This document shows positions 34,265-41,431 of a DNA stretch of 64,000 nt, in pieces (position 1 is the first letter of the stretch; each line of letters starts with the position of its first letter). Source of the DNA: Flavobacteriaceae bacterium (GTDB lineage Bacteria; Bacteroidota; Bacteroidia; Flavobacteriales; Flavobacteriaceae); contig JAENXC010000012.1 in the NCBI GenBank assembly GCA_016649715.1, positions 1-64,000 on the forward strand. Reading direction: 5' to 3'. The notes beneath the pieces are model-generated. The model had not been told where the DNA came from. It did not search any database and was given only the letters and a program-made list of their open reading frames with translations. A program made the position numbers and the translations under genes.

Positions 34265-34798
34265 TCAAAGTTTAAACCCAAAACCCAAAAATACAGCAAT
34301 GCCACTGGCGGCATTTACATTCAAAGTGATGTTTCGTGCATTAAAATAGGGCAGCAGCAATTTCAAATATAACTTTTCCCCAATCTTATAATGTGCTCCG
34401 GGGCCAATATTGTATACTGTTAACGCACTGTTTTGTATATAACCCTGCGTTTGGTCCTCAAACCCGAAACCGTAGCCAGCTTGGGCAAAAACGTTCCATT
34501 TTTCCTTGTTCACGAAATAGTATTGTATGGACGGAACAAAACCATAGGAATGGATTGTAACATCGCTATTGTTCTTTATTAAAGTGTTGTTTGAAGTGAA
34601 AAAACTTCCCAAAAGGGAAACTTTATTTGAAACGAAAAATTCAAAACTGGCCAAACCGATTGCGCCAAAATCATCTTCATTATTCGTTGTTGTTGGATAG
34701 GGAGAAACCGCTACCGAAAGAATCATTTCTCCTTTTTGGTTTTGGGAAGTTGCCAAAAATGGAATTATAAAAAAGAGAATTAAAGCAAGCTTTTTCAT
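34265..34798 (-). CDS. Outer-membrane beta-barrel protein (OmpA/porin-like)
   Basis: 177 residues with a signal peptide (MKKLALILFFIIPFLATSQ). The mature chain is a succession of short beta strands with Gly/aromatic girdles (SYGFVPSIQYYFVNKEKWNV, FAQAGYGFGFEDQT, IGPGAHYKIGEKLYLKLLLP) and ends in the final strand GIAVFLGFGFKL with a terminal hydrophobic residue. It has the size of an eight-stranded barrel. No function can be given. It stands alone between recJ (convergent) and the atp operon. Confidence 0.75.
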   Translation of the reverse strand: MKKLALILFFIIPFLATSQNQKGEMILSVAVSPYPTTTNNEDDFGAIGLASFEFFVSNKVSLLGSFFTSNNTLIKNNSDVTIHSYGFVPSIQYYFVNKEKWNVFAQAGYGFGFEDQTQGYIQNSALTVYNIGPGAHYKIGEKLYLKLLLPYFNARNITLNVNAASGIAVFLGFGFKL

Positions 34799-34841
34799 TG
34801 TTTGAATTTAAAATCAAGATACTTAAAAAATTTGCAATAAA

Positions 34842-34874
34842 AAACCTCACAGGTCTTAAAGACCTGTGAGGTTT
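34842..34874. repeat. 33-nt perfect palindrome (16+1+16)
   Basis: aaacctcacaggtctt, one central A, aagacctgtgaggttt. Both arms are perfect reverse complements. It shares AAACCTnACAGGTnTT with the palindrome at 46969-47001. Confidence 0.85.
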
Positions 34875-34891
34875 AATTGCTATTAATGCTT

Positions 34892-34910
34892 CCAGAGTTT
34901 TAAACTCTGG
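34892..34910. repeat. 19-nt perfect palindrome (9+1+9)
   Basis: ccagagttt, T, aaactctgg. It lies 17 nt from the 33-nt palindrome and 18 nt from the atpG stop. The pair may also act as terminator of the atp operon. Confidence 0.75.
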
Positions 34911-34928
34911 GAAAGGTTCAGTAAAATA

Positions 34929-35804
34929 TTAACCAGCCAATGCTTCTGCACCACCAACAATCTCAAGGATTTCATTGGTAATGGCAGCTTGACGTGCTTT
35001 GTTGTATTGAAGTTTTAAAGCATCGCGAAGCTCTGTTGCGTTATCGGTTGCTTTGTGCATTGCAGTCATACGAGCACCGTGCTCGCTGGCAACGCTATCG
35101 CGAAGACCTTTGAACAACTGCGTTTTTAAACTCTTTGGAATTAATGCCTCAACGATTTCTTCTTGTGAAGGTTCAAAAATGTAGAAAGTTTCGTTGGTTT
35201 TTGCTTCTTGGCCTTCAATTGATTTTGGAGGCAAAATTGGCAAAAACTGTTCAGTCATCACAATTTGCGTAGCGGCATTTCTGAAATTGTTATATACAAC
35301 AATAATCTTGTCATATTTCCCTTCGGAAAAAAGAAGCATCAATTTTTCAGCGATTTTAGCAGAATTATCGAAAGAAAGATCATCAAAAATAGCGTTGTTG
35401 TTTTCCAGAATAGTTTCGGTTTTTTTCAGAATATCATTCCCTTTTTTACCAAGGGTCATAAAATCTACTTGCTTGCCAGCGAATATATTTGCTGCCAAGT
35501 TACGCGCTTCTTTTATAATGTTTGTGTTGAAAGCCCCCGCCAAACCACGATTACTGGTAATGGCTACCACCAAAATCTTGTTGGCTTCGCGCTGGTCCGA
35601 ATACTTGCTTCCGGTATCGGCATCAAGTGTGGCGCTTAGGTTTTGCAAAAGTTCGGTAAGTTTTTCAGAATAGGGACGCATTGCGGTAATGGCATCCTGC
35701 GCCTTTTTCAACTTTGCAGCAGAAACCATTTTCATGGCACTGGTAATCTGCATAGTTGAGCTGACGGATGATATTCTGTTTCTAATTTCCTTTAAATTCG
35801 CCAT
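34929..35804 (-). CDS. atpG: F1 ATP synthase gamma subunit
   Basis: 291 residues. The ends are diagnostic: MANLKEIRNRISSVSSTMQITSAMKMVSAAKL at the N-terminal coil and DNATELRDALKLQYNKARQA ITNEILEIVGGA at the C-terminal coil, which together form the rotor stalk. VAITSNRGLAGAFNTNI in the middle is the Rossmann-like domain. It couples c-ring rotation to the catalytic beta sites. It is the last gene of the atp operon, and the gap to atpA holds the long hairpin at 35820-35881. Confidence 0.96.
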   Translation of the reverse strand: MANLKEIRNRISSVSSTMQITSAMKMVSAAKLKKAQDAITAMRPYSEKLTELLQNLSATLDADTGSKYSDQREANKILVVAITSNRGLAGAFNTNIIKEARNLAANIFAGKQVDFMTLGKKGNDILKKTETILENNNAIFDDLSFDNSAKIAEKLMLLFSEGKYDKIIVVYNNFRNAATQIVMTEQFLPILPPKSIEGQEAKTNETFYIFEPSQEEIVEALIPKSLKTQLFKGLRDSVASEHGARMTAMHKATDNATELRDALKLQYNKARQAAITNEILEIVGGAEALAG

Positions 35805-35819
35805 TTCTATTTATTGTAA

Positions 35820-35881
35820 CTCTGTGTTCTCTGTGCCTCTGTGGTAAATTATATCACCACAGAGGCACAGAGGTCACGGAG
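35820..35881. repeat. Long hairpin repeat in the atpA-atpG gap
   Basis: The central arms ctctgtgcctctgtggt and accacagaggcacagag (35829-35845, 35856-35872) match perfectly over 17 bp. With the flanks the arms reach 26 nt with three mismatches. The loop is taaattatat. It fills the 80-nt gap and may shape the balance of atpA and atpG mRNA. Confidence 0.85.
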
Positions 35882-35885
35882 ATTT

Positions 35886-37466
35886 TTACTTCTTGTATTT
35901 TGCTGAAAGATCACTAGCAACAGTTGTCATTACATCAATTGCATCGTCAGTAAGTTTCCCTGCTTTCAAATCGTCTAGCGTGTTTCTGTGCTTTACGTTC
36001 AACATTTCAAGGTAATCTCTTTCGAATTCTTTAATATTTGCAACTGGAACGTTACGCATCAAGTTTTTGGAACCTGCATAGATAACCGCAATTTGATCTT
36101 CAACCGTATACGGGTCATTTTCAGCTTGCTTTAATATCTCTACGTTACGTCTTCCTTTTTCAATTACATTCAAAGTTACAGCATCCAAATCTGAACCGAA
36201 TTTTGCAAATGCTTCCAGTTCACGGAAAGCTGCTTGATCCAGTTTTAAGGTACCTGCAACTTTTTTCATCGATTTAATCTGAGCGTTACCACCCACACGC
36301 GATACCGAAATACCTACGTTAATAGCTGGACGAACACCTGCGTTAAACAAATCTCCATCCAAGAAAATCTGGCCATCGGTAATGGAAATTACGTTTGTTG
36401 GAATATACGCCGAAACGTCGCCCGCCTGTGTTTCAATAATTGGAAGTGCCGTTAATGAACCACCACCTTTTACCAGACCTTTCAATGATTCTGGAAGGTC
36501 GTTCATTTCTTTTGCAATATCATCATCGTCAATTATTTTTGCTGAACGTTCCAATAAACGGGAGTGAAGATAAAACACATCTCCAGGATATGCCTCACGC
36601 CCTGGCGGACGACGCAAGAGAAGCGAAATTTCACGATATGCTACCGCCTGTTTTGAAAGATCATCGAAAACAATCAATGCCGGACGACCGGTATCACGGA
36701 AGTACTCACCAATTGCAGCACCTGCAAAAGGAGCATATACCTGCATTGGTGCAGGATCTGACGCGTTAGCAGCAACAATAGTTGTGTAGGCCAAAGCACC
36801 TTTTTCTTCCAATACTTGTGCAATGTTTGCCACTGTTGAAGCTTTTTGCCCAATCGCTACATATATACAATAGACAGGCTTTCCTGCATCGTAAAATTCT
36901 TTTTGGTTCAAAATGGTATCGATACAAACGGTAGATTTCCCTGTCTGACGGTCACCAATAACAAGCTCACGCTGGCCACGGCCTACGGGAATCATTGCAT
37001 CAATAGACTTAATACCAGTTTGAAGTGGCTCGGTTACCGGCTGACGGTAAATAACTCCAGGTGCTTTACGCTCCAATGGCATTTCGTAAGTTTCGCCAGT
37101 GATTGGACCTTTACCATCAATAGCCAGACCCAATGTGTTTACCACACGGCCAACGATGCCTTCACCTACTAGAAGCGAAGCTATACGTTGTGTACGTTTT
37201 ACGGTTGAACCTTCCTTAACACCTTTTGAAGGGCCTAAAAGTACGATACCTACGTTGTCTTCCTCAAGGTTCAATACAATACCTTCAAGACCACTATCGA
37301 AGGCTACCAATTCGCCGTATTGGGCGTTTGAAAGTCCGTATGCACGAACAATACCATCACCTACGGTTAAAACAGTTCCTACTTCGTCCAGGGAAGCGTT
37401 TGCTTCAAAGCCTGAAAGTTGTTGCTTTAATATTGCTGATACTTCAGCTGGTTTTACTTCTGCCAT
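35886..37466 (-). CDS. atpA: F1 ATP synthase alpha subunit
   Basis: 526 residues. The Walker A motif is GDRQTGKST, preceded by [19 protein letters not shown], and [20 protein letters not shown] carries the Walker B region. [20 protein letters not shown] is the alpha-subunit signature, with the arginine of the [11 protein letters not shown] motif present. Alpha subunits form the hexamer with beta and hold the non-catalytic nucleotide sites. The stop is followed closely by the hairpin repeat. The matching atpD and atpC are not in the window, which I expect for Bacteroidota where they lie at another locus. Confidence 0.97.
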   Translation of the reverse strand: MAEVKPAEVSAILKQQLSGFEANASLDEVGTVLTVGDGIVRAYGLSNAQYGELVAFDSGLEGIVLNLEEDNVGIVLLGPSKGVKEGSTVKRTQRIASLLVGEGIVGRVVNTLGLAIDGKGPITGETYEMPLERKAPGVIYRQPVTEPLQTGIKSIDAMIPVGRGQRELVIGDRQTGKSTVCIDTILNQKEFYDAGKPVYCIYVAIGQKASTVANIAQVLEEKGALAYTTIVAANASDPAPMQVYAPFAGAAIGEYFRDTGRPALIVFDDLSKQAVAYREISLLLRRPPGREAYPGDVFYLHSRLLERSAKIIDDDDIAKEMNDLPESLKGLVKGGGSLTALPIIETQAGDVSAYIPTNVISITDGQIFLDGDLFNAGVRPAINVGISVSRVGGNAQIKSMKKVAGTLKLDQAAFRELEAFAKFGSDLDAVTLNVIEKGRRNVEILKQAENDPYTVEDQIAVIYAGSKNLMRNVPVANIKEFERDYLEMLNVKHRNTLDDLKAGKLTDDAIDVMTTVASDLSAKYKK

Positions 37467-37492
37467 TTTTATTTAGATATTAGATTTTACCC

Positions 37493-37536
37493 TTTGCTTC
37501 AACTGCACTCAGCACAAGCTTGCGCTCAGGGTGACA
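37493..37536. repeat. CTTCGACT-GCGCTCAGGGTGACA-type repeat in the atpH-atpA gap
   Basis: The stretch reads cttcaactgcactcagcac aagcttgcgctcagggtgac with two near copies of the c-t-c-a-g word. It resembles, from memory, a common Bacteroidota intergenic repeat. A shorter relative is at 38588-38630. Confidence 0.55.
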
Positions 37537-37542
37537 TCATAC

Positions 37543-38079
37543 TTATAATGATTTACTGAATTCTCTTTTTAAATTTCCTAATTGGTTTGCGATGCTTGCG
37601 TTGTACTGAATATCGCCAACGCGAAGGATGAAGCCGCCAATGATTGCTGGGTCAACTTCGTTTGTAAGCGTTACTTTTTCGCTTTCGGTCAATTCTTTTA
37701 CTTTGGCCATTACTTTGTTTTCCAATTCTGAAGAAAGTGGAACGGCTGTAATTACAGTTGCTACTTTTACGCCTTGTTCGTCATTGTAAAGGTCGATATA
37801 GCTTTTGGCTACATTGCCCAATAATGCTGTACGTTTGTTAGCTACCAAAATATGGATAAGCGAATGCGTGATTTCTGATTGTCCGCTGAAAATTTTCAAC
37901 AAAGCCTCTTTTTTATCATTGGCTTTAATCACTGGGCTTTGAAGCACGGCTTGTAATTCGCGGCTGTCTTCAATGGTTTTGTAAACAGATTGCATATCGC
38001 TAAACAAAACAGCTTCAATGTTGTTTTCGTTCGCTTTTTGCAAAATTGCTTTCGCGTATCGTATCGCTGCTCTGCTCAT
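37543..38079 (-). CDS. atpH: F1 ATP synthase delta subunit
   Basis: 178 residues. MSRAAIRYAKAILQKANENN is the typical RYA-x-AL N-terminal helix, and the C-terminal IIGGFILRVGDIQYNASIANQLGNLKREF matches the family (GGF.l.v.d...D.S...qL). Delta joins the F1 head to the b-subunit stator. Its start lies 6 nt downstream of the atpF stop, as usual for the operon. Confidence 0.95.
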   Translation of the reverse strand: MSRAAIRYAKAILQKANENNIEAVLFSDMQSVYKTIEDSRELQAVLQSPVIKANDKKEALLKIFSGQSEITHSLIHILVANKRTALLGNVAKSYIDLYNDEQGVKVATVITAVPLSSELENKVMAKVKELTESEKVTLTNEVDPAIIGGFILRVGDIQYNASIANQLGNLKREFSKSL

Positions 38080-38085
38080 CGAAAA

Positions 38086-38586
38086 TTAGTTTAGTTTGGC
38101 GTCGCCCAACATTTCATTTACAAGCTTCATTTGTTTATCGCTGTCAGAAAGTTCGTGTTTCACAACTTTCTCGGCAATTTCCAATGAAAGGCTTGCTACT
38201 TGTTGTTTCAATTCTGCGATAGCCGATTTTTTTTCGCTTTCAATAGCAGCTTGTGCACTGGCAACCATTTTGTCCCCTTCCGCTTTTGCTTCTTCTTTGG
38301 CGTCTGCAATCATTTTGGTTTTAATCTCGCGCGCTTCCTTCATCATTGCTTCACGCTCTGCACGAGCTTCCTGCAACAATTTTTCGTTATCTGCTTGAAG
38401 GTTTTGCATTTCAAGTTTTGCTTTTTCAGCAGAATCTAATGCGGTTTTTATTCCTTCTTCACGCTCATTAACAGCGTTAAGGATTGGTTTCCAAGCAAAT
38501 TTGCGAAGCAACAAAAGCAACAACACAAATATGATTATTTGCCAAAAGAAAAGTCCGAATGAAAAGTCGTTAATTAATTTTTCCAT
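38086..38586 (-). CDS. atpF: F0 ATP synthase b subunit
   Basis: 166 residues. One N-terminal membrane helix (FFWQIIIFVLLLLLLRKFAW, with KPI following) is followed by a long charged coiled coil (residues about 40-140), the peripheral stalk. The LRKFAWKPIL junction is conserved in bacterial b subunits. The 190-nt gap between atpE and atpF is unusually long for this operon and contains a hairpin and palindrome, see neighbouring entries. Confidence 0.95.
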   Translation of the reverse strand: MEKLINDFSFGLFFWQIIIFVLLLLLLRKFAWKPILNAVNEREEGIKTALDSAEKAKLEMQNLQADNEKLLQEARAEREAMMKEAREIKTKMIADAKEEAKAEGDKMVASAQAAIESEKKSAIAELKQQVASLSLEIAEKVVKHELSDSDKQMKLVNEMLGDAKLN

Positions 38587-38587
38587 A

Positions 38588-38630
38588 CTAGTGCCCGCCC
38601 TTCGACTATCGCTCAGGATAGACTGCGGCG
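38588..38630. repeat. Second copy of the CTTCGACT...CTCAGGAT repeat upstream of atpF
   Basis: The stretch reads cccttcgactatcgctcaggatagactgc. It lies directly before the atpF start. It shares the cttcgact and gctcagg words with 37493-37536. Confidence 0.5.
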
Positions 38631-38669
38631 GTATCTTATTAGTTCAACCTAAATTTTTTATTATACCTA

Positions 38670-38688
38670 CAAGGTTTTCAAAACCTTG
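38670..38688. repeat. 19-nt perfect palindrome (9+1+9) in the atpE-atpF gap
   Basis: caaggtttt, C, aaaaccttg. It has the same AGGTTTTnAAAACCT core as the palindromes at 45260 and 46969. Confidence 0.8.
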
Positions 38689-38730
38689 CAAGAAGGCCTC
38701 AAAATTGCTTGGGAATTCTATTTAATTTTT

Positions 38731-38767
38731 AACAAACAGCTGTAACCAACCGTCACAGCCGTTTGTT
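38731..38767. promoter_or_regulatory. Intercistronic hairpin after atpE
   Basis: The arms aacaaacagctgt and acagccgtttgtt pair over 13 bp with one mismatch around an 11-nt loop. It starts 12 nt beyond the atpE stop. Such a structure could protect or terminate part of the message and so help give the high c-subunit output. Confidence 0.55.
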
Positions 38768-38779
38768 AGTTTTTTTTGA

Positions 38780-38989
<210 letters not shown>

Positions 38990-39003
38990 TTAAACACTCA
39001 TTA

Positions 39004-40155
39004 CTATAAATGTTGGACTTCGCCTTCGTGAGCTTCGTGCTCTGCGTGCGTTTCGCTTGCAAAACCGAAATACAACGCTGCCAACATTGTGAAAATATAT
39101 GCTTGTAGCAATGCTACCAATAATTCAATAAGTGAAATTGCAAATGAAAGTCCGAAGGACAACGGTCCGCCAATCCAGCTTTTGAAAATAAATATCAACC
39201 CGATCAAACTCATCAATACCACGTGACCCGCTGTCATATTTGCGTACAAACGAATAAGCAGCGCGAAAGGCTTAATGAACAATCCCAAAATTTCAATAGG
39301 AACGAGAATTATGTAAATTAATATTTTTCCAACCCAAGGCATTCCGTCGCCAAGTGGGTCAAAAATGTGTTTCCAGTAATCTTTTGTTCCGGTGAAAGTG
39401 GTTATCAAAAAAACGATGACTGCCAAAGCGGTTGTTACAGCGATGTTTCCAGTAACGTTTACACCTAGTGGAGTAAGGCCGAACATATTCAAAAACCAAA
39501 TAAAGAAGAATGTGGTTAAAAGGAACGGCAAATATTTTTTGTATTTTTTCTCGCCGATGTTTGCGATAGCAATATCATCGCGAATATAAAGCACGATAGG
39601 CTCAAAGAAACGACCGATACCTCTTGGAAGTCTTCCGTTTTTGGCGTAGCTTTTTGAAAGGCTATGAAACAACCAAAGCAAAAGAAGACTTGTCAACAAC
39701 ATCATTACCACACTCTTGGTAATAGAAAAATCTAATGGACGAACATTTGTGGGGTGATGCTTTTCATCATAGTTGATGGTTCCTTCAGCATCTGTTCTAT
39801 ATATTTTTTCGTGGTAAAGCGTGTATTGGTTACCATTAGATACAACAACACCATTGTTATGGTGAAATTCTGAAGACATAAAGGTATGAAGACCGCCATC
39901 CCAAAGAATGACAGGCAACGGAAAACCGTAATGTTTTGTCTCGCCAGTTAGTTCATCAGTGGATCCAAAAAGATTAAAATCGTGCGAATCCAGCAAGTGA
40001 TGGTTTATAAATTCCTTTATCTCCTCTTTTTTCGTTTTATTGCCCTCAGGTCCGGGAGCAATTTCTTTAACATCCATTCCGTGTTGGGCTACTGCCGAAA
40101 ACGAAACGATAAACAACAAAACTGAAAGTAATCTAACCAATGTTTTTCTTTGCAT
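39004..40155 (-). CDS. atpB: F0 ATP synthase a subunit with exported N-terminal extension
   Basis: 383 residues from the ATG at 40153-40155. This is longer than the roughly 270 of E. coli because of an N-terminal signal-like helix (MQRKTLVRLLSVLLFIVSFS) and about 130 extra residues, usual in Bacteroidota. The functional arginine is in PFALLIRLYANMTAGHVVL, the residue that faces the c-ring carboxylate. The frame is open to 40200, but the promoter at 40190-40217 covers that extension. First gene of atpB-E-F-H-A-G. Confidence 0.93.
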   Translation of the reverse strand: MQRKTLVRLLSVLLFIVSFSAVAQHGMDVKEIAPGPEGNKTKKEEIKEFINHHLLDSHDFNLFGSTDELTGETKHYGFPLPVILWDGGLHTFMSSEFHHNNGVVVSNGNQYTLYHEKIYRTDAEGTINYDEKHHPTNVRPLDFSITKSVVMMLLTSLLLLWLFHSLSKSYAKNGRLPRGIGRFFEPIVLYIRDDIAIANIGEKKYKKYLPFLLTTFFFIWFLNMFGLTPLGVNVTGNIAVTTALAVIVFLITTFTGTKDYWKHIFDPLGDGMPWVGKILIYIILVPIEILGLFIKPFALLIRLYANMTAGHVVLMSLIGLIFIFKSWIGGPLSFGLSFAISLIELLVALLQAYIFTMLAALYFGFASETHAEHEAHEGEVQHL

Positions 40156-40189
40156 CTTTGAACAAATAATGGTGTCCGTAAAATCGGTG

Positions 40190-40217
40190 CAAAAATACAT
40201 TTCTTTCTGAGAAACAA
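40190..40217 (-). promoter_or_regulatory. Promoter of the atpBEFHAG operon
   Basis: On the minus strand TTG is at 40217-40215 and TATTTTTG at 40197-40190, spacer 17 nt. Transcription would begin near 40183, 28 nt before the atpB ATG. It separates atpB from the upstream DUF6168 gene. Confidence 0.6.
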
Positions 40218-40240
40218 AAAACTATTTTTTGTGTTTTTTT

Positions 40241-40260
40241 CCTGCCTGCCGACAGGCACG
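40241..40260. repeat. Degenerate CCTGCCTGCC-GGCAGGCAGG palindrome
   Basis: The sequence cctgcctgccgacaggcacg is a mutated copy of the perfect palindrome at 45547-45568. It lies in the gap between the DUF6168 gene and atpB. Confidence 0.65.
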
Positions 40261-40277
40261 GCTTCGGAAGAAATCTG

Positions 40278-40667
40278 CTAAAAATCCTGATTATTAAGCT
40301 GTTTTGAAAGATATGTTACTTCCAAAATCAAACAGCATGCGTAGGGCACAAAAAAAGCAGCGAACTCTAATGTTGACATAGTTCCGTCCTCACGATAAAA
40401 AGGATAGAAAACCAGAAAGAAAACCAGGAATTTAAGACCGCTGCCCGCCAAAAATATAAATCCAGTGTGCGATGATTTCTTGTTGAATTTTGATTGGATG
40501 AAGATTAATATGGCTGCCGCCATCGCGTAATTCAGCAAATAGGAAAGCACAATTCTATCAGCAAAAATTGGAATTTCTTTATTTTGAAGAATAAATAGGT
40601 GTGCCGAAAAAACCACGGCCAGCACCAATAGAAGTACCGTCAAAAATTTGAAAGTAGTTTTGTTCAT
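40278..40667 (-). CDS. DUF6168-like membrane protein of the ATP synthase cluster
   Basis: 129 residues with four hydrophobic segments (FKFLTVLLLVLAVVFSAHLF, LLNYAMAAAILIFIQ, IFLAGSGLKFLVFFLVFYPF, FFVPYACCLILEVTYL). It matches, from memory, the DUF6168 family that sits between atpZ and atpB in flavobacteria. By position it would correspond to AtpI, a membrane helper in c-ring assembly or Mg transport. This is inference. It starts 8 nt after the atpZ-like stop. Confidence 0.68.
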   Translation of the reverse strand: MNKTTFKFLTVLLLVLAVVFSAHLFILQNKEIPIFADRIVLSYLLNYAMAAAILIFIQSKFNKKSSHTGFIFLAGSGLKFLVFFLVFYPFYREDGTMSTLEFAAFFVPYACCLILEVTYLSKQLNNQDF

Positions 40668-40675
40668 CGAAAAAA

Positions 40676-40894
40676 TTAAGAATTCAATTTATTGGTTTGT
40701 TTTATTACCAAAAACAAGGAAGCGCCCACACCCACAAGTGTGCAAATGATAAGAAAGGCCTTTCCGCCATCGGAATATTTTCCGTCCAGCCATTTTCCCA
40801 AAATCACGAAGAGATAAATGATAACGCCCATCTGTATTCCTATGCCGGAGAGGATGGCCCATCGTTTCAATCCGTTATCATTTTTTTCGGGCAT
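40676..40894 (-). CDS. AtpZ/AtpI-family small membrane protein
   Basis: 72 residues with two membrane helices: WAILSGIGIQMGVIIYLFVI and FLIICTLVGVGASLFLVIKQ. LGKWLDGKYSDG lies between them. GIQMG and GKWLD are typical of the AtpZ (formerly F0F1 subunit I-like) family that precedes the atp genes in many bacteria. It is believed to help ring assembly or Ca/Mg transport. It is 11 nt downstream of the bactofilin gene and 8 nt upstream of the DUF6168 gene. Confidence 0.82.
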   Translation of the reverse strand: MPEKNDNGLKRWAILSGIGIQMGVIIYLFVILGKWLDGKYSDGGKAFLIICTLVGVGASLFLVIKQTNKLNS

Positions 40895-40905
40895 TATAGT
40901 GAAAT

Positions 40906-41379
40906 TTAATCATCGAGATCGTTCTCAACAGCTGCTTTCTTAATCCGCTGCTGGCGGTCAAAAGGATGCACTTTGGAAGGTTCCGAGGGAGTTTGGCTTG
41001 TAGTGGTATTTTTTGGCTTACTGCCCTGCATCACGCAAGAGGCGTTCATTGTGGCTCCCGGTTCAACAGCTAATTTTCCAACTGTAACATCGCCTTCAAC
41101 AATAGCAGAGGACCGTAAAGATAATGTGTCAGAAACTTGCAGATTGCCTTCAAACTTGCCTTCTATGTCGGCGTTTTCACAGGTTAGTGTTCCTATTATA
41201 ACACCTGTTTTCCCCAAAACAACTTTGGATGGGGTTTTTACGTTGCCTTCTATAATACCATCTATCCTAAAAAATCCTGTGGATGAAATATCACCTTTTA
41301 ACTTGGTGCCTTCGTTAATCCTGTTTTGAGCGGAACTGGGCTCCAAAGCAATTTTCTTTTCTTTTTTGTCTGAAAACAT
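40906..41379 (-). CDS. Bactofilin (polymer-forming cytoskeletal protein)
   Basis: 157 residues. The central bactofilin domain (about 20-115) is a right-handed beta-helix of short repeats: INEGTKLKGDISSTGFFRID, GNVKTPSKVVLGKTGVIIGT, CENADIEGKFEGNLQVSDTL, IVEGDVTVGKLAVEPGA. Flanking parts are disordered and charged. Bactofilins polymerise without nucleotide and anchor cell-shape or envelope factors. It lies between porW and atpZ on one strand, a placement I recognise from flavobacteria. Confidence 0.92.
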   Translation of the reverse strand: MFSDKKEKKIALEPSSAQNRINEGTKLKGDISSTGFFRIDGIIEGNVKTPSKVVLGKTGVIIGTLTCENADIEGKFEGNLQVSDTLSLRSSAIVEGDVTVGKLAVEPGATMNASCVMQGSKPKNTTTSQTPSEPSKVHPFDRQQRIKKAAVENDLDD

Positions 41380-41431
41380 AATGAGGGAGTTTAAAGGTTT
41401 CTATTCCATTTTTCGGTCTAAAAATTGACGA

